Position numbers and translations under genes: made by a program. The notes below the pieces were generated by a model that was not told the DNA's origin, did no database searches, and saw nothing but the letters and a program-made list of their open reading frames with translations. A DNA stretch of 64,000 nt from VFJQ01 sp044226525 (GTDB lineage: Bacteria > Verrucomicrobiota > Verrucomicrobiia > Chthoniobacterales > Chthoniobacteraceae), in NCBI GenBank assembly GCA_044226525.1, contig JBGAGV010000014.1:1-64000 (forward strand). Direction: 5' to 3'. Positions 41,342 through 49,465 of the stretch are shown here, piece after piece (position 1 is the stretch's first letter; every line of letters begins with the position of its first letter).

Positions 41342-42766
41342 TTACACCACTCGCCCGATCAAATCATACACCTGCGCGCCCGTGATCTTCACGTTCACGA
41401 ACTCCCCGACCGGCGCCGGTTTGCTGAGCAAAATCCGCCCATCGATATCTGGTGCATCGGCGTGACCCCGCGCGGTGCCGGAGTCGTCCACCACCGCGCG
41501 CAGCGTCTTGCCGATCTGCGACTGGCTGATCTCGCTGGCGATCTTCTGCTGCAGCTTCATCGCCTGCTTGTAGCGGGCCTGCTTCACCTTTTGCGGAAGC
41601 TGGTCTTCCATCTTCGCCGCCCGTGAGCCTTCCTCCTGCGAATACATGAACACGCCGAGCCGCTCGAACCGCGTCCGCTCGATGAAATCGAGCAGATACT
41701 CGAACTCTTCCTGCGTCTCGCCCGGGAAGCCCACGATGAACGTCGTCCGAATCGCGATTCCCGAAATCCCCGCGCGAATCCGCGCGACCAGATTCTCGAT
41801 GTGCTCGCTGCTCGTCTCGCGCCGCATCACCTCCAGCATGCGCGGGTGGATGTGCTGCAACGGCATGTCGATGTAACGGCACACCTTGTCGCACGCGGCG
41901 ATGGCTTGAATCAGCTCGTCGCTCCAGTGCGCCGGGTGCGTGTAGAGCAGGCGAATCCAGAACTCGCCTTCGATCTTCTGCAACTCGTGCAGCAGATGCA
42001 CTAGCGTGACCCCGCGCGAAGGATCGACCTTCTGCCGGGGGCCGGCCTTTTCCTGCCACAGATCCATCCCGTAATACGTCGTGTCCTGCGAGATGAGGTT
42101 GATCTCCTTCACGCCCTCCGCCACCAGCCCGCGCACTTCCGCCACCACGCTCTCGATCGTCCGCGAACGATGCCGCCCGCGCATCTGCGGGATCACACAA
42201 AAGCTGCACGGGTGATTGCACCCCTCCGCGATCTTCGTGAATGCGGTGTGCCCCGGCGTGAGCCGGAAGCGCGGCGTATCCCAGTCCGGGATGTAAACCG
42301 GCTTGCGCGTCACGAGATTGAGCGGCTGCCATTGCGAGTTCGTCAGCGCCGGATGATCCTTCACTGGTGCGGCCGGTTTGCGCGCCATGACCTGCTCGAT
42401 AATCCCCGGTGTATCCTTGATCTGATCCAGCCCGAGGAACGCATCCACCTCCGGCATCTCGCTCATTAGTTCATTAGAAAATCGCTGCGCCATGCACCCG
42501 CTCACGATGAGCTTCTGCCCCTTGCGCTTCTTCAACCCACGCCCCCGATGCGCCTCCAGGATCGCCTCCACGCTCTCCTCCTTCGCGCTGTCGATGAAGG
42601 CGCACGTATTCACGATCAGCACATCCGCCTCATCCGCATCGCTCGTGATTTCCATGCCATTGGCGAGCACGCCGCCGAGCATGATTTCGGCATCGACGAG
42701 ATTCTTCGCGCAACCGAGCGAGATCATGCCGACTTTGGTAGGACGAGTGGAAGCAGGAGCAGCCAT
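41342..42766 (-). CDS. rimO: Ribosomal protein S12 methylthiotransferase RimO
   Basis: 474 residues from the ATG giving MAAPASTRPTKVGMISLGCAKNL. UPF0004 domain with VGMISLGCAKNLVDAE and two further conserved cysteines (VNTCAF, SGCMAQR) binding one iron-sulfur cluster. The radical-SAM motif CxxxCxxC is GCNHPCSFCVIPQMRG, and the TRAM domain is at the C-terminus (about 405-472). RimO methylthiolates an aspartate of ribosomal protein S12. RimO rather than MiaB is indicated by CAKNLVDAE and FCVIPQMRGRHRSR. Monocistronic; a palindromic repeat lies upstream. Confidence 0.95.
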   Translation of the reverse strand: MAAPASTRPTKVGMISLGCAKNLVDAEIMLGGVLANGMEITSDADEADVLIVNTCAFIDSAKEESVEAILEAHRGRGLKKRKGQKLIVSGCMAQRFSNELMSEMPEVDAFLGLDQIKDTPGIIEQVMARKPAAPVKDHPALTNSQWQPLNLVTRKPVYIPDWDTPRFRLTPGHTAFTKIAEGCNHPCSFCVIPQMRGRHRSRTIESVVAEVRGLVAEGVKEINLISQDTTYYGMDLWQEKAGPRQKVDPSRGVTLVHLLHELQKIEGEFWIRLLYTHPAHWSDELIQAIAACDKVCRYIDMPLQHIHPRMLEVMRRETSSEHIENLVARIRAGISGIAIRTTFIVGFPGETQEEFEYLLDFIERTRFERLGVFMYSQEEGSRAAKMEDQLPQKVKQARYKQAMKLQQKIASEISQSQIGKTLRAVVDDSGTARGHADAPDIDGRILLSKPAPVGEFVNVKITGAQVYDLIGRVV

Positions 42767-42852
42767 GAAAAGATGAACCTCCGCCAGTAATCTGGAAACG
42801 CCTTCGCGCAAGACCGACCTGCTCCCGCTCCAGGACAAAGTCCGTCATGCCC

Positions 42853-42978
42853 CATGGAGCGCCGGCGTCCCCGCCGGCCACTGCACCGCCACGCGCAGCG
42901 TGCATCTCCCATCCTCTCCCGAGGGAGAAATGATGCTTCGCATGGGTTGAATCGTGGCCGGCGGGACGCCAGCGCTCC
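42853..42978. repeat. Dispersed palindromic repeat, family 1, copy B
   Basis: Left arm CATGGAGCGCCGGCGTCCCC (from 42853) and right arm GTGGCCGGCGGGACGCCAGC (from 42954) are inverted repeats. The core holds CCACGCGCAGCGTG and GATGCTTCGCATG, as in copies A and C. It sits in the 320-bp space between rimO and the TIR-NB-ARC gene; the remaining ~110 bp to 43086 shows nothing further. Confidence 0.82.
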
Positions 42979-43086
42979 CTACCGCCGCCTCGCTTTTGCC
43001 CTCGCCAAAACGCCCCTTCCGCCCGCACTCTCCGCGTCGTTTTACGCGGCCATGGCAGAACCCCAAACACCCAGCACTTCGAACTC

Positions 43087-45597
43087 ATGAGCGCGAAACG
43101 TTTCCGCGTCGCCTTTTCCTTTGCGGGGGAAAAGCGGGACTTTGTTGCCGCCGTTGCTGCCATCCTGGCGAAACGATTCAGCGAGGACGTGATCCTCTAC
43201 GACAAATACCACGAAGCCGAATTCGCCCGGCGTGATCTTGGGATCTACCTGCCTGAACTCTACCACAAGAAAGCCGATCTAGTGGTCGTGGTCGTCTGCC
43301 CCAGCTACGACACGAAGCAATGGACCGGTCTCGAATGGACTGCCATCCACGATCTCCTCAGCCAGCGCAAACATGAAGAGGTGATGCTCTGCCGTTTCGA
43401 TCATGCCGCCGTCACAGGCCTCTACTCCACCGCCGGCTTCATCGAACTCGACCACAAAACCCCCGAGCAATTCGCCGCCCTCATCCTCGAACGCCTCGCG
43501 CTGAACGAAGGGCACGCCAAGGACCACTACGCGCGGGCCGCCGACCCCACCGGCGCCACCCCGCGCACCTCCATCCCGCACAATCTCCCCACGCTCCAGC
43601 CCTTCTTCGGGCGCGAAGGGGAGTTGGCGAAGATCGCTGAAGCCCTCGACCCCGAGAGCCGCGGCTGGGGCGCGCTCATCGATGGCCCGGGCGGCATGGG
43701 CAAGACCTCCCTCGCCGTCCGCGCCGCCTACGACGCCTCGCCCGCGCACTTCGACCACATCGTCTTCGTCTCCCTCAAGAGCCGCGAGCTCACCGAAGAC
43801 GGGGTGACCGACTTGAGCGACTACCTCATCAGCGGCTTCGATGAACTCTTCGGCGAACTCGCCCGCCTGCTCGGTCGGGAAGACCTCGTCAAAGCCGCCG
43901 CCGACCAGCGCCCCCGCTTGCTCATCGAGGCCCTGCGCGGCCTGCGCATCCTCCTCCTCCTCGACAATCTCGAATCCCTCACCAAACCCGCGCGCGACCG
44001 CGTCTTCGCCTTTGTCAAACGCCTGCCCGCTGGCTGCAAGGCCATCCTCACCAGCCGCGGGCGCATCGGCTCCGGCGCCGAGGAACTCATCCTCGAAAAA
44101 CTCAGCGAAGACGCCGCGCTCGCCACCCTCGCCGAGCTGGCCCGGCGCAATCCCGCCCTCGAAAAAACCAGCGAAGCCGAGCGTCTCGTCCTCTACCGCG
44201 AGACCGGCGGCAAGCCGCTCCTGCTGCGCTGGACCGCCGGGCAGATCGGCCGCGGCCACTGCGTCACCTTCACCGACGCCATCGCCTACCTGCGCTCCTG
44301 CCCGCCGGGCAACGACCCGCTCGCCTTCATCTTCGACGATCTGGTGGGCGACTTCAGCCCCGCGGAGACCGCCGCCCTCTGCGCGCTCACCTACTTCACC
44401 CTGCCGGCCCGGCTGGAGCACCTCGTGCCACTCGCCGGCGTAGCTCGACTCTCCAGAGTCGAGACTCCCGCCTCGCCCTCCGACTCGGCTTTGGAAAGCC
44501 GAGCTACGCCCGAGGATCTCGACCGCGCGCTGAAGTCCCTCGTCAACCGCTCGCTCGTCGTCCCCAGCGACGAGTTCCAGACCTTCACCCTCGTGCCGAT
44601 GGTCGCCGACTTTCTGCGCAAGGCGAAGCCCGAGGTGGTGGCTGAAACCGGCAACCGGCTGGAAAACCGCGCCTACGCGCTCATCATCGAGAACGGCTAC
44701 CAAAAGCACGACCGCTTTCCGGTGCTCGACGCCGCCTGGCCTAGCGTGGCCCCAGCCCTGCCGCGCTTCCTCGCCGGCCCGAACGACCGGCTCCAGACCG
44801 TGTGCAGTGCGTTTCAGGACTTCCTCAATTTCACGGGCCGCTGGGATGAATGGCTCGCCCTCAACGAGCAGGCGGAAGCCAAAGCGGTGGCGGCGGGCGA
44901 TCTTGAGAACGCCGGCTGGCGGGCCTATCTTGGTGGCTGGGTTCACTCTTTGCGCGAGCAGGCAGACATGGTGCTGGCCTGCGCCAATCGTGCGGCGGCG
45001 CACTGGGCCCAAGCGTTTCCCCCCGACCCGGGCTCTACCGCTGGCACCCGCGAGCGAGCTCTTGTCCTCCGCTTGCGCGGGCTCGGGCACCGGTTGAAGC
45101 AAGAGTTCCCAGCCGCCATCGCCGCTTGCCGCGAGGTGGTCGAACTACATCGCAGCTTGTCCGCCGAGAGCGCGGATGTTGCCCGCGCCCTGAACGACCT
45201 TGCCAATGCCGAGAAGAACTCCTGCGATTACCCGGCAGCGGAGTGGGACTATCGCGAGGCGCTGCGTATCGCCCGCGCGGTGGATTATGCCGAGGGCGTG
45301 GCCACCTACACTGGCAATTTGGCTGCGCTGGCGCTAGATCGGGAAGACTGGCCGGGCGCCGAGGCGCTGGCCCGCGAGGCACTGCCTTTGTCCGAAAAGG
45401 TGGGCCGACAGCAAATGATCGCTATCGACTGCCACCGAATCGCCAAGGCCTTGGTGTGGCAGGGGAAGGACGCGGTGCGCGACGGCGACGGCTTCTGCGC
45501 CCGTGATTATGCCCGGCGCGCTGTAGAGATTTTCCGGAAGCTCGACTCACCCGACCTCTTCGAAGCCCAGGCGATCCTCAGCAGCTGCGACGGGTGA
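43087..45597 (+). CDS. TIR - NB-ARC NTPase - TPR protein (NLR-like)
   Basis: 836 residues. An N-terminal TIR-type domain (1-145; RVAFSFAGEKRDFVAAV, EAEFARRDLGIYLPELYHKK, WTGLEWTAIHDLL) is followed by a linker and an NB-ARC/STAND ATPase (about 175-520): Walker A GPGGMGKTS at 200-208, Walker B ILLLLDNLES, sensor AILTSRGR and GGKPLLLRW. The C-terminal ~240 residues are TPR-like helices (AEKNSCDYPAAEWDYREALR). This is the architecture of animal/plant NLRs and of bacterial anti-phage STAND proteins: TPRs sense, the ATPase oligomerises, the TIR acts, often on NAD+. No antiphage partner gene is adjacent. A palindromic repeat is embedded in frame at 44440-44507. Confidence 0.9.
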   Translation: MSAKRFRVAFSFAGEKRDFVAAVAAILAKRFSEDVILYDKYHEAEFARRDLGIYLPELYHKKADLVVVVVCPSYDTKQWTGLEWTAIHDLLSQRKHEEVMLCRFDHAAVTGLYSTAGFIELDHKTPEQFAALILERLALNEGHAKDHYARAADPTGATPRTSIPHNLPTLQPFFGREGELAKIAEALDPESRGWGALIDGPGGMGKTSLAVRAAYDASPAHFDHIVFVSLKSRELTEDGVTDLSDYLISGFDELFGELARLLGREDLVKAAADQRPRLLIEALRGLRILLLLDNLESLTKPARDRVFAFVKRLPAGCKAILTSRGRIGSGAEELILEKLSEDAALATLAELARRNPALEKTSEAERLVLYRETGGKPLLLRWTAGQIGRGHCVTFTDAIAYLRSCPPGNDPLAFIFDDLVGDFSPAETAALCALTYFTLPARLEHLVPLAGVARLSRVETPASPSDSALESRATPEDLDRALKSLVNRSLVVPSDEFQTFTLVPMVADFLRKAKPEVVAETGNRLENRAYALIIENGYQKHDRFPVLDAAWPSVAPALPRFLAGPNDRLQTVCSAFQDFLNFTGRWDEWLALNEQAEAKAVAAGDLENAGWRAYLGGWVHSLREQADMVLACANRAAAHWAQAFPPDPGSTAGTRERALVLRLRGLGHRLKQEFPAAIAACREVVELHRSLSAESADVARALNDLANAEKNSCDYPAAEWDYREALRIARAVDYAEGVATYTGNLAALALDREDWPGAEALAREALPLSEKVGRQQMIAIDCHRIAKALVWQGKDAVRDGDGFCARDYARRAVEIFRKLDSPDLFEAQAILSSCDG
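44440..44507. repeat. Intragenic palindromic element, family 2 (GTAG...CTAC), in frame within the TIR-NB-ARC gene
   Basis: Outer arms GTAGCTCG / CGAGCTAC enclose two perfect hairpins: CTCGACTCT-CC-AGAGTCGAG (44444-44463) and CTCGGCTTT-GG-AAAGCCGAG (44484-44503). It is translated as a Ser/Arg-rich linker (VARLSRVETPASPSDSALES) between helices of the NB-ARC region. An element with the same architecture lies at 50242-50303. Confidence 0.8.
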
Positions 45598-45736
45598 CTG
45601 GGGGTGGGTGGAGAAGCGAGGGCGTCAGGTGTTGGAGCGACGAAGCACCTGCCGGGATGGATGGGTGCGGAGGAATCTGCTTTGCAAACGCGGTGCGGTG
45701 GAAAGAGTGCGCGGCCACACCTCACCCTTCCCGAAA

Positions 45737-46477
45737 ATGAAAACCTCTCTCCTTGCCACTCTTTTCGCCGTCGCGGCTTCGCAGCTTTTTGCGGAGGACG
45801 CCAAGAATTACGCCGTCATGCCGGTGCTGCATCCGGGCACGGAGAAGCGGCATGAGTCGTTCAACGAAATTTCGAAGAAGGGCGAGGCGCAGCTCGTGTT
45901 CCTCGGCGATTCCATTACGCACGGGTGGGAATCGAAGGGCAAGGAAGTGTGGGAGAAGTATTGGGCGCCGCTGAAGGCGGCGAACTTCGGGATCGGTGGC
46001 GATCGCACGGAGCATGTGCTCTGGCGGATGGAGCACGGGAATTTCGACGGGCTCAAGCCGAAGGAGATCGTGGTGATGATCGGCACGAACAACACAGGGC
46101 ATCAGGGGCGCCCGATGAAGGAGATCAACGACGCGATTTATCAATGCACCGCGCAGCAGACGGCGGAAGGCGTGAAGACCATCGTGACCAAGCTGAAGGA
46201 AAAGTGCCCCGGCGCGAAGATTCTGGTGCTCGCGATTTTCCCACGCGGCGAAAAGCCGACGGACAAGATGCGCGTGCAGAACGAGGAGACGAACGCGATC
46301 ATCAAGAAGCTGGCGGACGACAAGACGGTGTTCTTCATGGACATCAACGCGAAGTTCCTCGAACCGGACGGCACGCTGAGCAAAGAGATCATGCCCGACC
46401 TGCTGCACCCGAACGCGAAGGGCTACGAGATCTGGGCGGAAGCGATCGCGCCGAAGGTGAAGGAGCTGCTGAAGTAA
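45737..46477 (+). CDS. Secreted GDSL/SGNH hydrolase (PAF-acetylhydrolase-like)
   Basis: 246 residues from the ATG giving MKTSLLATLFAVAASQLFAE, a signal peptide. SGNH blocks: I LVFLGDSITHGWE (Ser nucleophile), II NFGIGGDRTEHVLWR, III VVMIGTNNTGH, V DLLHPNAKGYEIWAEA (Asp/His). Resembles the PAF-AH beta/gamma-like family, common in Verrucomicrobia for removing acetyl groups from polysaccharides. Upstream sequence (45598-45736) contains only a small CAGGTG/CACCTG hairpin. Not obviously linked in function to the TIR gene before it. Confidence 0.9.
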   Translation: MKTSLLATLFAVAASQLFAEDAKNYAVMPVLHPGTEKRHESFNEISKKGEAQLVFLGDSITHGWESKGKEVWEKYWAPLKAANFGIGGDRTEHVLWRMEHGNFDGLKPKEIVVMIGTNNTGHQGRPMKEINDAIYQCTAQQTAEGVKTIVTKLKEKCPGAKILVLAIFPRGEKPTDKMRVQNEETNAIIKKLADDKTVFFMDINAKFLEPDGTLSKEIMPDLLHPNAKGYEIWAEAIAPKVKELLK

Positions 46478-46497
46478 GCGGCGCGCGGCTGCATTTC

Positions 46498-46629
46498 CAT
46501 GGAGCGCCGGCGTCCCCGCCGGCCACGTTTACGCACGCGTAGCGTCATGCTCTGCTGACCTGGCGGGACGCGGGGAAGCCATGCTTCGCATCCATGGGGC
46601 GTGGCCGGCGGGGACGCCGGCGCTCCATG
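46498..46629. repeat. Dispersed palindromic repeat, family 1, copy C
   Basis: Left arm CATGGAGCGCCGGCGTCCCC (from 46498) and right arm GTGGCCGGCGGGGACGCCGG (46601-46629) are perfect inverted repeats over 29 bp. The core shows ACGCGTAGCGT and CCATGCTTCGCATCC. Same orientation as copy B. It lies between the convergent GDSL and VF530 genes. Confidence 0.85.
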
Positions 46630-46630
46630 G

Positions 46631-46864
46631 CTACGCCTCCGACTGCTTCATCCAGAGATACAAGTCTTCCACCTTCTTCCGCGCCCACGGAGTTTTACGC
46701 AGGAACTTGAGGCTCGATTTGATGCTGGGGTCGAGATTGAAGCAGCGGATGTCGATGAATCGGCCGAGTTCATCCCAGCCGTAGTGATCGACGAGTTGCG
46801 TGAGGATGGTCTCCAGCGTGAGGCCGTGGAGCGGGTCGTTGGGGTGAGGGCGTGGGTCGCTCAA
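46631..46864 (-). CDS. VF530 family DNA-binding protein (DUF2132)
   Basis: 77 residues with a TTG start giving (M)SDPRPHPNDPLHGLTLETI. The sequence NDPLHGLTLETILTQLVDHY, GRFIDIRCF and KSSLKFLRKTPWARKKVEDL matches the VF530/DUF2132 family almost along its whole length. Members are small helical proteins, one of which was solved as a DNA-binding fold; the cellular role is unknown. It is the last gene of a possible minus-strand operon (ARC ATPase, VapB-like, VapC-like, VF530). Confidence 0.9.
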   Translation of the reverse strand: MSDPRPHPNDPLHGLTLETILTQLVDHYGWDELGRFIDIRCFNLDPSIKSSLKFLRKTPWARKKVEDLYLWMKQSEA

Positions 46865-46894
46865 TTCGTGAAAGAACGGGATTGCATGGGCTGG

Positions 46895-47347
46895 TCAGGG
46901 CGCGACGGCCAGACCTTCAGCCGCGGCGACGTTGCGCTGGTTTTCATCGAAAGTGAGCAACTCCGTAGCCCCGTGTTGGAGGGCGGACGCCAGGTGCAGA
47001 ATGTCCATCGCACGCGCGCCGCGCCGCGGTGTGTGGTCGATGGTGAGACGTTCGGCACGTGTAATCACACTTTCCCAATCCAAGGAAGAGACGGTCCACA
47101 GCCCTTGTTCCAGATCGATGTCGAAGGCGGCGAGGGCGGATTGGGCGGCGGCTTCGCTCAGGCCGAGTGGCTGGCCCTGCGAATGGAGCCAGACTTTGAA
47201 CCACACCGCTTGTAGAAACTCGAAGCGGACCAAAGACGAAATGGAGGGCGATTCCGGCGAGGAGTTAACCCGGGCGATCGCCAGGCCTGATGCCGTGCGA
47301 GGAAAGTAAAAAGCGAAAAGAAAGCTGGTGTCCGCGAAAGCGTTCAC
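46895..47347 (-). CDS. vapC: PIN-domain toxin (VapC-like)
   Basis: 150 residues with a GTG start overlapping the antitoxin stop. Acidic active-site residues of PIN nucleases are visible: Asp in FADTSFLFAFY, Glu in RFEFLQA, Asp in RAMDILHLASAL and Asp in LLTFDENQR. Such toxins cleave tRNA or rRNA under stress when their antitoxin is lost. Coupling to the preceding Phd-like gene gives a standard type II toxin-antitoxin pair. Confidence 0.87.
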   Translation of the reverse strand: MNAFADTSFLFAFYFPRTASGLAIARVNSSPESPSISSLVRFEFLQAVWFKVWLHSQGQPLGLSEAAAQSALAAFDIDLEQGLWTVSSLDWESVITRAERLTIDHTPRRGARAMDILHLASALQHGATELLTFDENQRNVAAAEGLAVAP

Positions 47348-47616
47348 AGTGCCCGCTCGCTGCGCAATTCAGCGAATTCGTCAGCGACGGAAATCGAACT
47401 GCTCAAGGCTTCGGCGCCCCACATTTCCAGGAAGCGAGCGTGGTAGTCGGTGTCCGGGCGTTTCCCCACACGATCCAGTTTTTCGGTCGCCTGGCGCGGA
47501 ATCAGTTCGGCGATGGCGCGACCTGCGCGCATCACTTCGACAGCCTCGCCAGACTCGAGATAGGCATCGAGTTTGTGCGGGTCGGCGTAAATGTCTTCGA
47601 GCGCGAGCGTCTTCAC
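47344..47616 (-). CDS. Antitoxin of the VapC-like pair (Phd/VapB-like)
   Basis: 90 residues from a GTG giving (M)KTLALEDIYADPHKLDAYLE; a longer frame to 47766 is a shadow of the ATPase gene. The N-terminal pattern AYLESGEAVEVMRAGRAIAELIP is that of Phd/YefM or AbrB-like DNA-binding antitoxins, followed by a toxin-wrapping helix (HARFLEMWGAE ... SVADEFAELRSER). Four-base overlap with the toxin gene. It lies 67 bp downstream of the AAA ATPase, on the same strand. Confidence 0.83.
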   Translation of the reverse strand: MKTLALEDIYADPHKLDAYLESGEAVEVMRAGRAIAELIPRQATEKLDRVGKRPDTDYHARFLEMWGAEALSSSISVADEFAELRSERAL

Positions 47617-47683
47617 GATGAGCGCAAAGTGCCAGATGCGAGACGGCAAGGCAAGCCGGACGCTACGCCAGGTGCCGAGCGAG

Positions 47684-49366
47684 TCAGATGACGCTGCTGG
47701 TGGTGGTGCGTTCGCGGGTAGCTTCGCCGGGGCGGACGGGGGCGACTTTGACGACGTTTTCCGCATCGTGGTCGATGAGGTGCAGCCAGTCTTCGGTGAT
47801 GTCGCTCGGTGGGAAGATGTCGTTGTTGGCGTATTCGTCGTCGAAGGCGAGGCGCAGGTCGCCTTCGGTGATGCCTTCGGCGATGTCGGTGCCGATGGCG
47901 GCGATGGCGCGCTTGATGGCGGTGCCTTTGGCGCGCTCGACGATGCTGGCGAGGATGGCGCCGCTGATGAGGTCGCCGCGGTAGAGCGTCTCCTTTTTCC
48001 CGCTGCGCAGGGTGATGGAGAGGAATTTGTTTTCGTCGCGGTGGGCGAAGATGTTTTCGATGATGCCGTCGGCCAGCTTGTCGGCCGCGGCGGGGACGCT
48101 GCCGGCTTCGGCGACGAGGGCGGGATCGTAGGGGAGCGCGTCGGTGAGGTAGATGCGGATGATCTCGCGGGCGCCGGCTTTGTCGGGGCGGTTCACCTTG
48201 ATTTTGCGATCGATACGGCCGGGGCGGAGGATGGCGGGGTCGATGAGATCGGCGCGGTTGCTCGCGAGGATGATGACGACTTCGTGCAACGACTCGATGC
48301 CGTCCATCTCGGTGCAGAACATCGGCACGAGCGTGGAAAGGATGTTCGAGAAACGGCTGGCGCGGCGGGTGCCGAGGATGCTTTCGGCTTCGTCGATAAA
48401 GAGGAAGGGGAGATAACCTTCGCGGCGTTTCTCGCGCGCGGTGGCGAAGATTTCGCGGACCATGCGTTCGCTTTCGCCGACCCACATGTTGAGGATTTCC
48501 GGCCCCTTGATGTGCATGAAATACTCGCGCATTTCCTCCCCGGTCTTCTGCTTGAGCTGCTGGGTGAGATTGTAGGCGCAGGCTTTGCCGATGAGGGTCT
48601 TGCCGCAACCAGGCGGGCCGTAGAGGAGGAAGCCTTTCGGGGTCTGATGCGCGAAGCGTTGAAAGAGATCGGGGTGGAGCAGGGGAAGCTCGATGGCATC
48701 GCGGATGGCCGCGAGCGCCTGCTGCTGGCCGCCGACTTTTTCCCACGGCAGCTCGGGCACCTCGTCGAGGTAATACTCGTCGCGATGCGGGCGAGCGAGG
48801 GCTTCGATGGCCACGCGGTAGTTCGGATCGGTGCGGATTTCGTCGCCAGCTTTCAGCTTGTCCTTGAGCAGGAGGTCGCCGCGCTGGATGACGAGCGATT
48901 GCTGGCCGTGCTCGGTGCCGATGCGCAGACGATCCATTCCGAGCACTTCGTTGATCTTCACGACCGGCCCGGATTTGTCGAAGCCGAGGTCGCCGACGAT
49001 GACGTAGGCTTCATTGACCAGCACGCGCGTGCCGCGGCGCAGCCCGCGCAGCTCGACGCGTGGGTCGATGTTACAGAGGTAATCGGACCCGCCGACGACG
49101 ATCAGCGCGGTGTCGGCGCTCTGCGCATTGAGGAAGGTGCCGATGCGGTTGGCGGGCGAACTGAGTTTTTTGACGACGGCATCGAGCTTTTCGATCGTCT
49201 GCCGAGCTTCGATCGTCAGCTCTTCGAGGTCGGCCACCTCGATGCGCAGGTCGAGCAACTCCCCGCGCACCGGATCACCCGGCGGAAGAGAGGCGATGAG
49301 ACGGTCGATCTTTTCAACGAGCGAGAGCGGCTCGTCGCCGGAGTCGAGGTGGAGCGTGTCTTCCAT
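47684..49366 (-). CDS. Proteasome-associated AAA ATPase ARC/Mpa-like
   Basis: 560 residues from the ATG giving MEDTLHLDSGDEPLSLVEKI. An N-terminal coiled coil (about 12-70) leads to an OB-fold interdomain (about 75-215), then AAA with Walker A GPPGCGKT, pore loop YFMHIKGPEILNMWVGESER, Walker B FLFIDEAESILG and arginine finger region RPGRIDRKIK. This is the layout of actinobacterial ARC/Mpa unfoldases that feed pupylated proteins to the 20S proteasome. The C-terminus ends TTTSSVI and lacks the HbYX-type proteasome-docking tail. No proteasome, Pup/UBact, Dop or PafA gene is present in the window, so it appears to be an orphan with another partner or protease. Confidence 0.9.
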   Translation of the reverse strand: MEDTLHLDSGDEPLSLVEKIDRLIASLPPGDPVRGELLDLRIEVADLEELTIEARQTIEKLDAVVKKLSSPANRIGTFLNAQSADTALIVVGGSDYLCNIDPRVELRGLRRGTRVLVNEAYVIVGDLGFDKSGPVVKINEVLGMDRLRIGTEHGQQSLVIQRGDLLLKDKLKAGDEIRTDPNYRVAIEALARPHRDEYYLDEVPELPWEKVGGQQQALAAIRDAIELPLLHPDLFQRFAHQTPKGFLLYGPPGCGKTLIGKACAYNLTQQLKQKTGEEMREYFMHIKGPEILNMWVGESERMVREIFATAREKRREGYLPFLFIDEAESILGTRRASRFSNILSTLVPMFCTEMDGIESLHEVVIILASNRADLIDPAILRPGRIDRKIKVNRPDKAGAREIIRIYLTDALPYDPALVAEAGSVPAAADKLADGIIENIFAHRDENKFLSITLRSGKKETLYRGDLISGAILASIVERAKGTAIKRAIAAIGTDIAEGITEGDLRLAFDDEYANNDIFPPSDITEDWLHLIDHDAENVVKVAPVRPGEATRERTTTSSVI

Positions 49367-49465
49367 CAGCGAGTTTAGACCAGCATACTCCTCACCACGG
49401 CTCCCGGCAACTTGATGACAAATTTTCCCAAGCCATGGGCACAAAATAAGTTACTATCGCACGCC

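Noticed and set aside
42845..43066. 73-aa and 78-aa frames over the rimO-TIR gap
   Set aside because: They translate the palindromic repeat (PAGTPALHGA type); not genes.
43279..45102. 607-aa minus-strand frame opposite the TIR-NB-ARC gene
   Set aside because: Gly/Glu/Ala-rich shadow with no motif; the plus strand carries the TIR and P-loop.
45626..45651. CAGGTG / CACCTG hairpin before the GDSL gene as a further repeat family
   Set aside because: Only a 6-bp stem and no second copy seen in the window.
47591..49378. 595-aa plus-strand frame opposite the ARC-like ATPase
   Set aside because: Asp/Gly/Ala-rich shadow; Walker motifs are on the minus strand.
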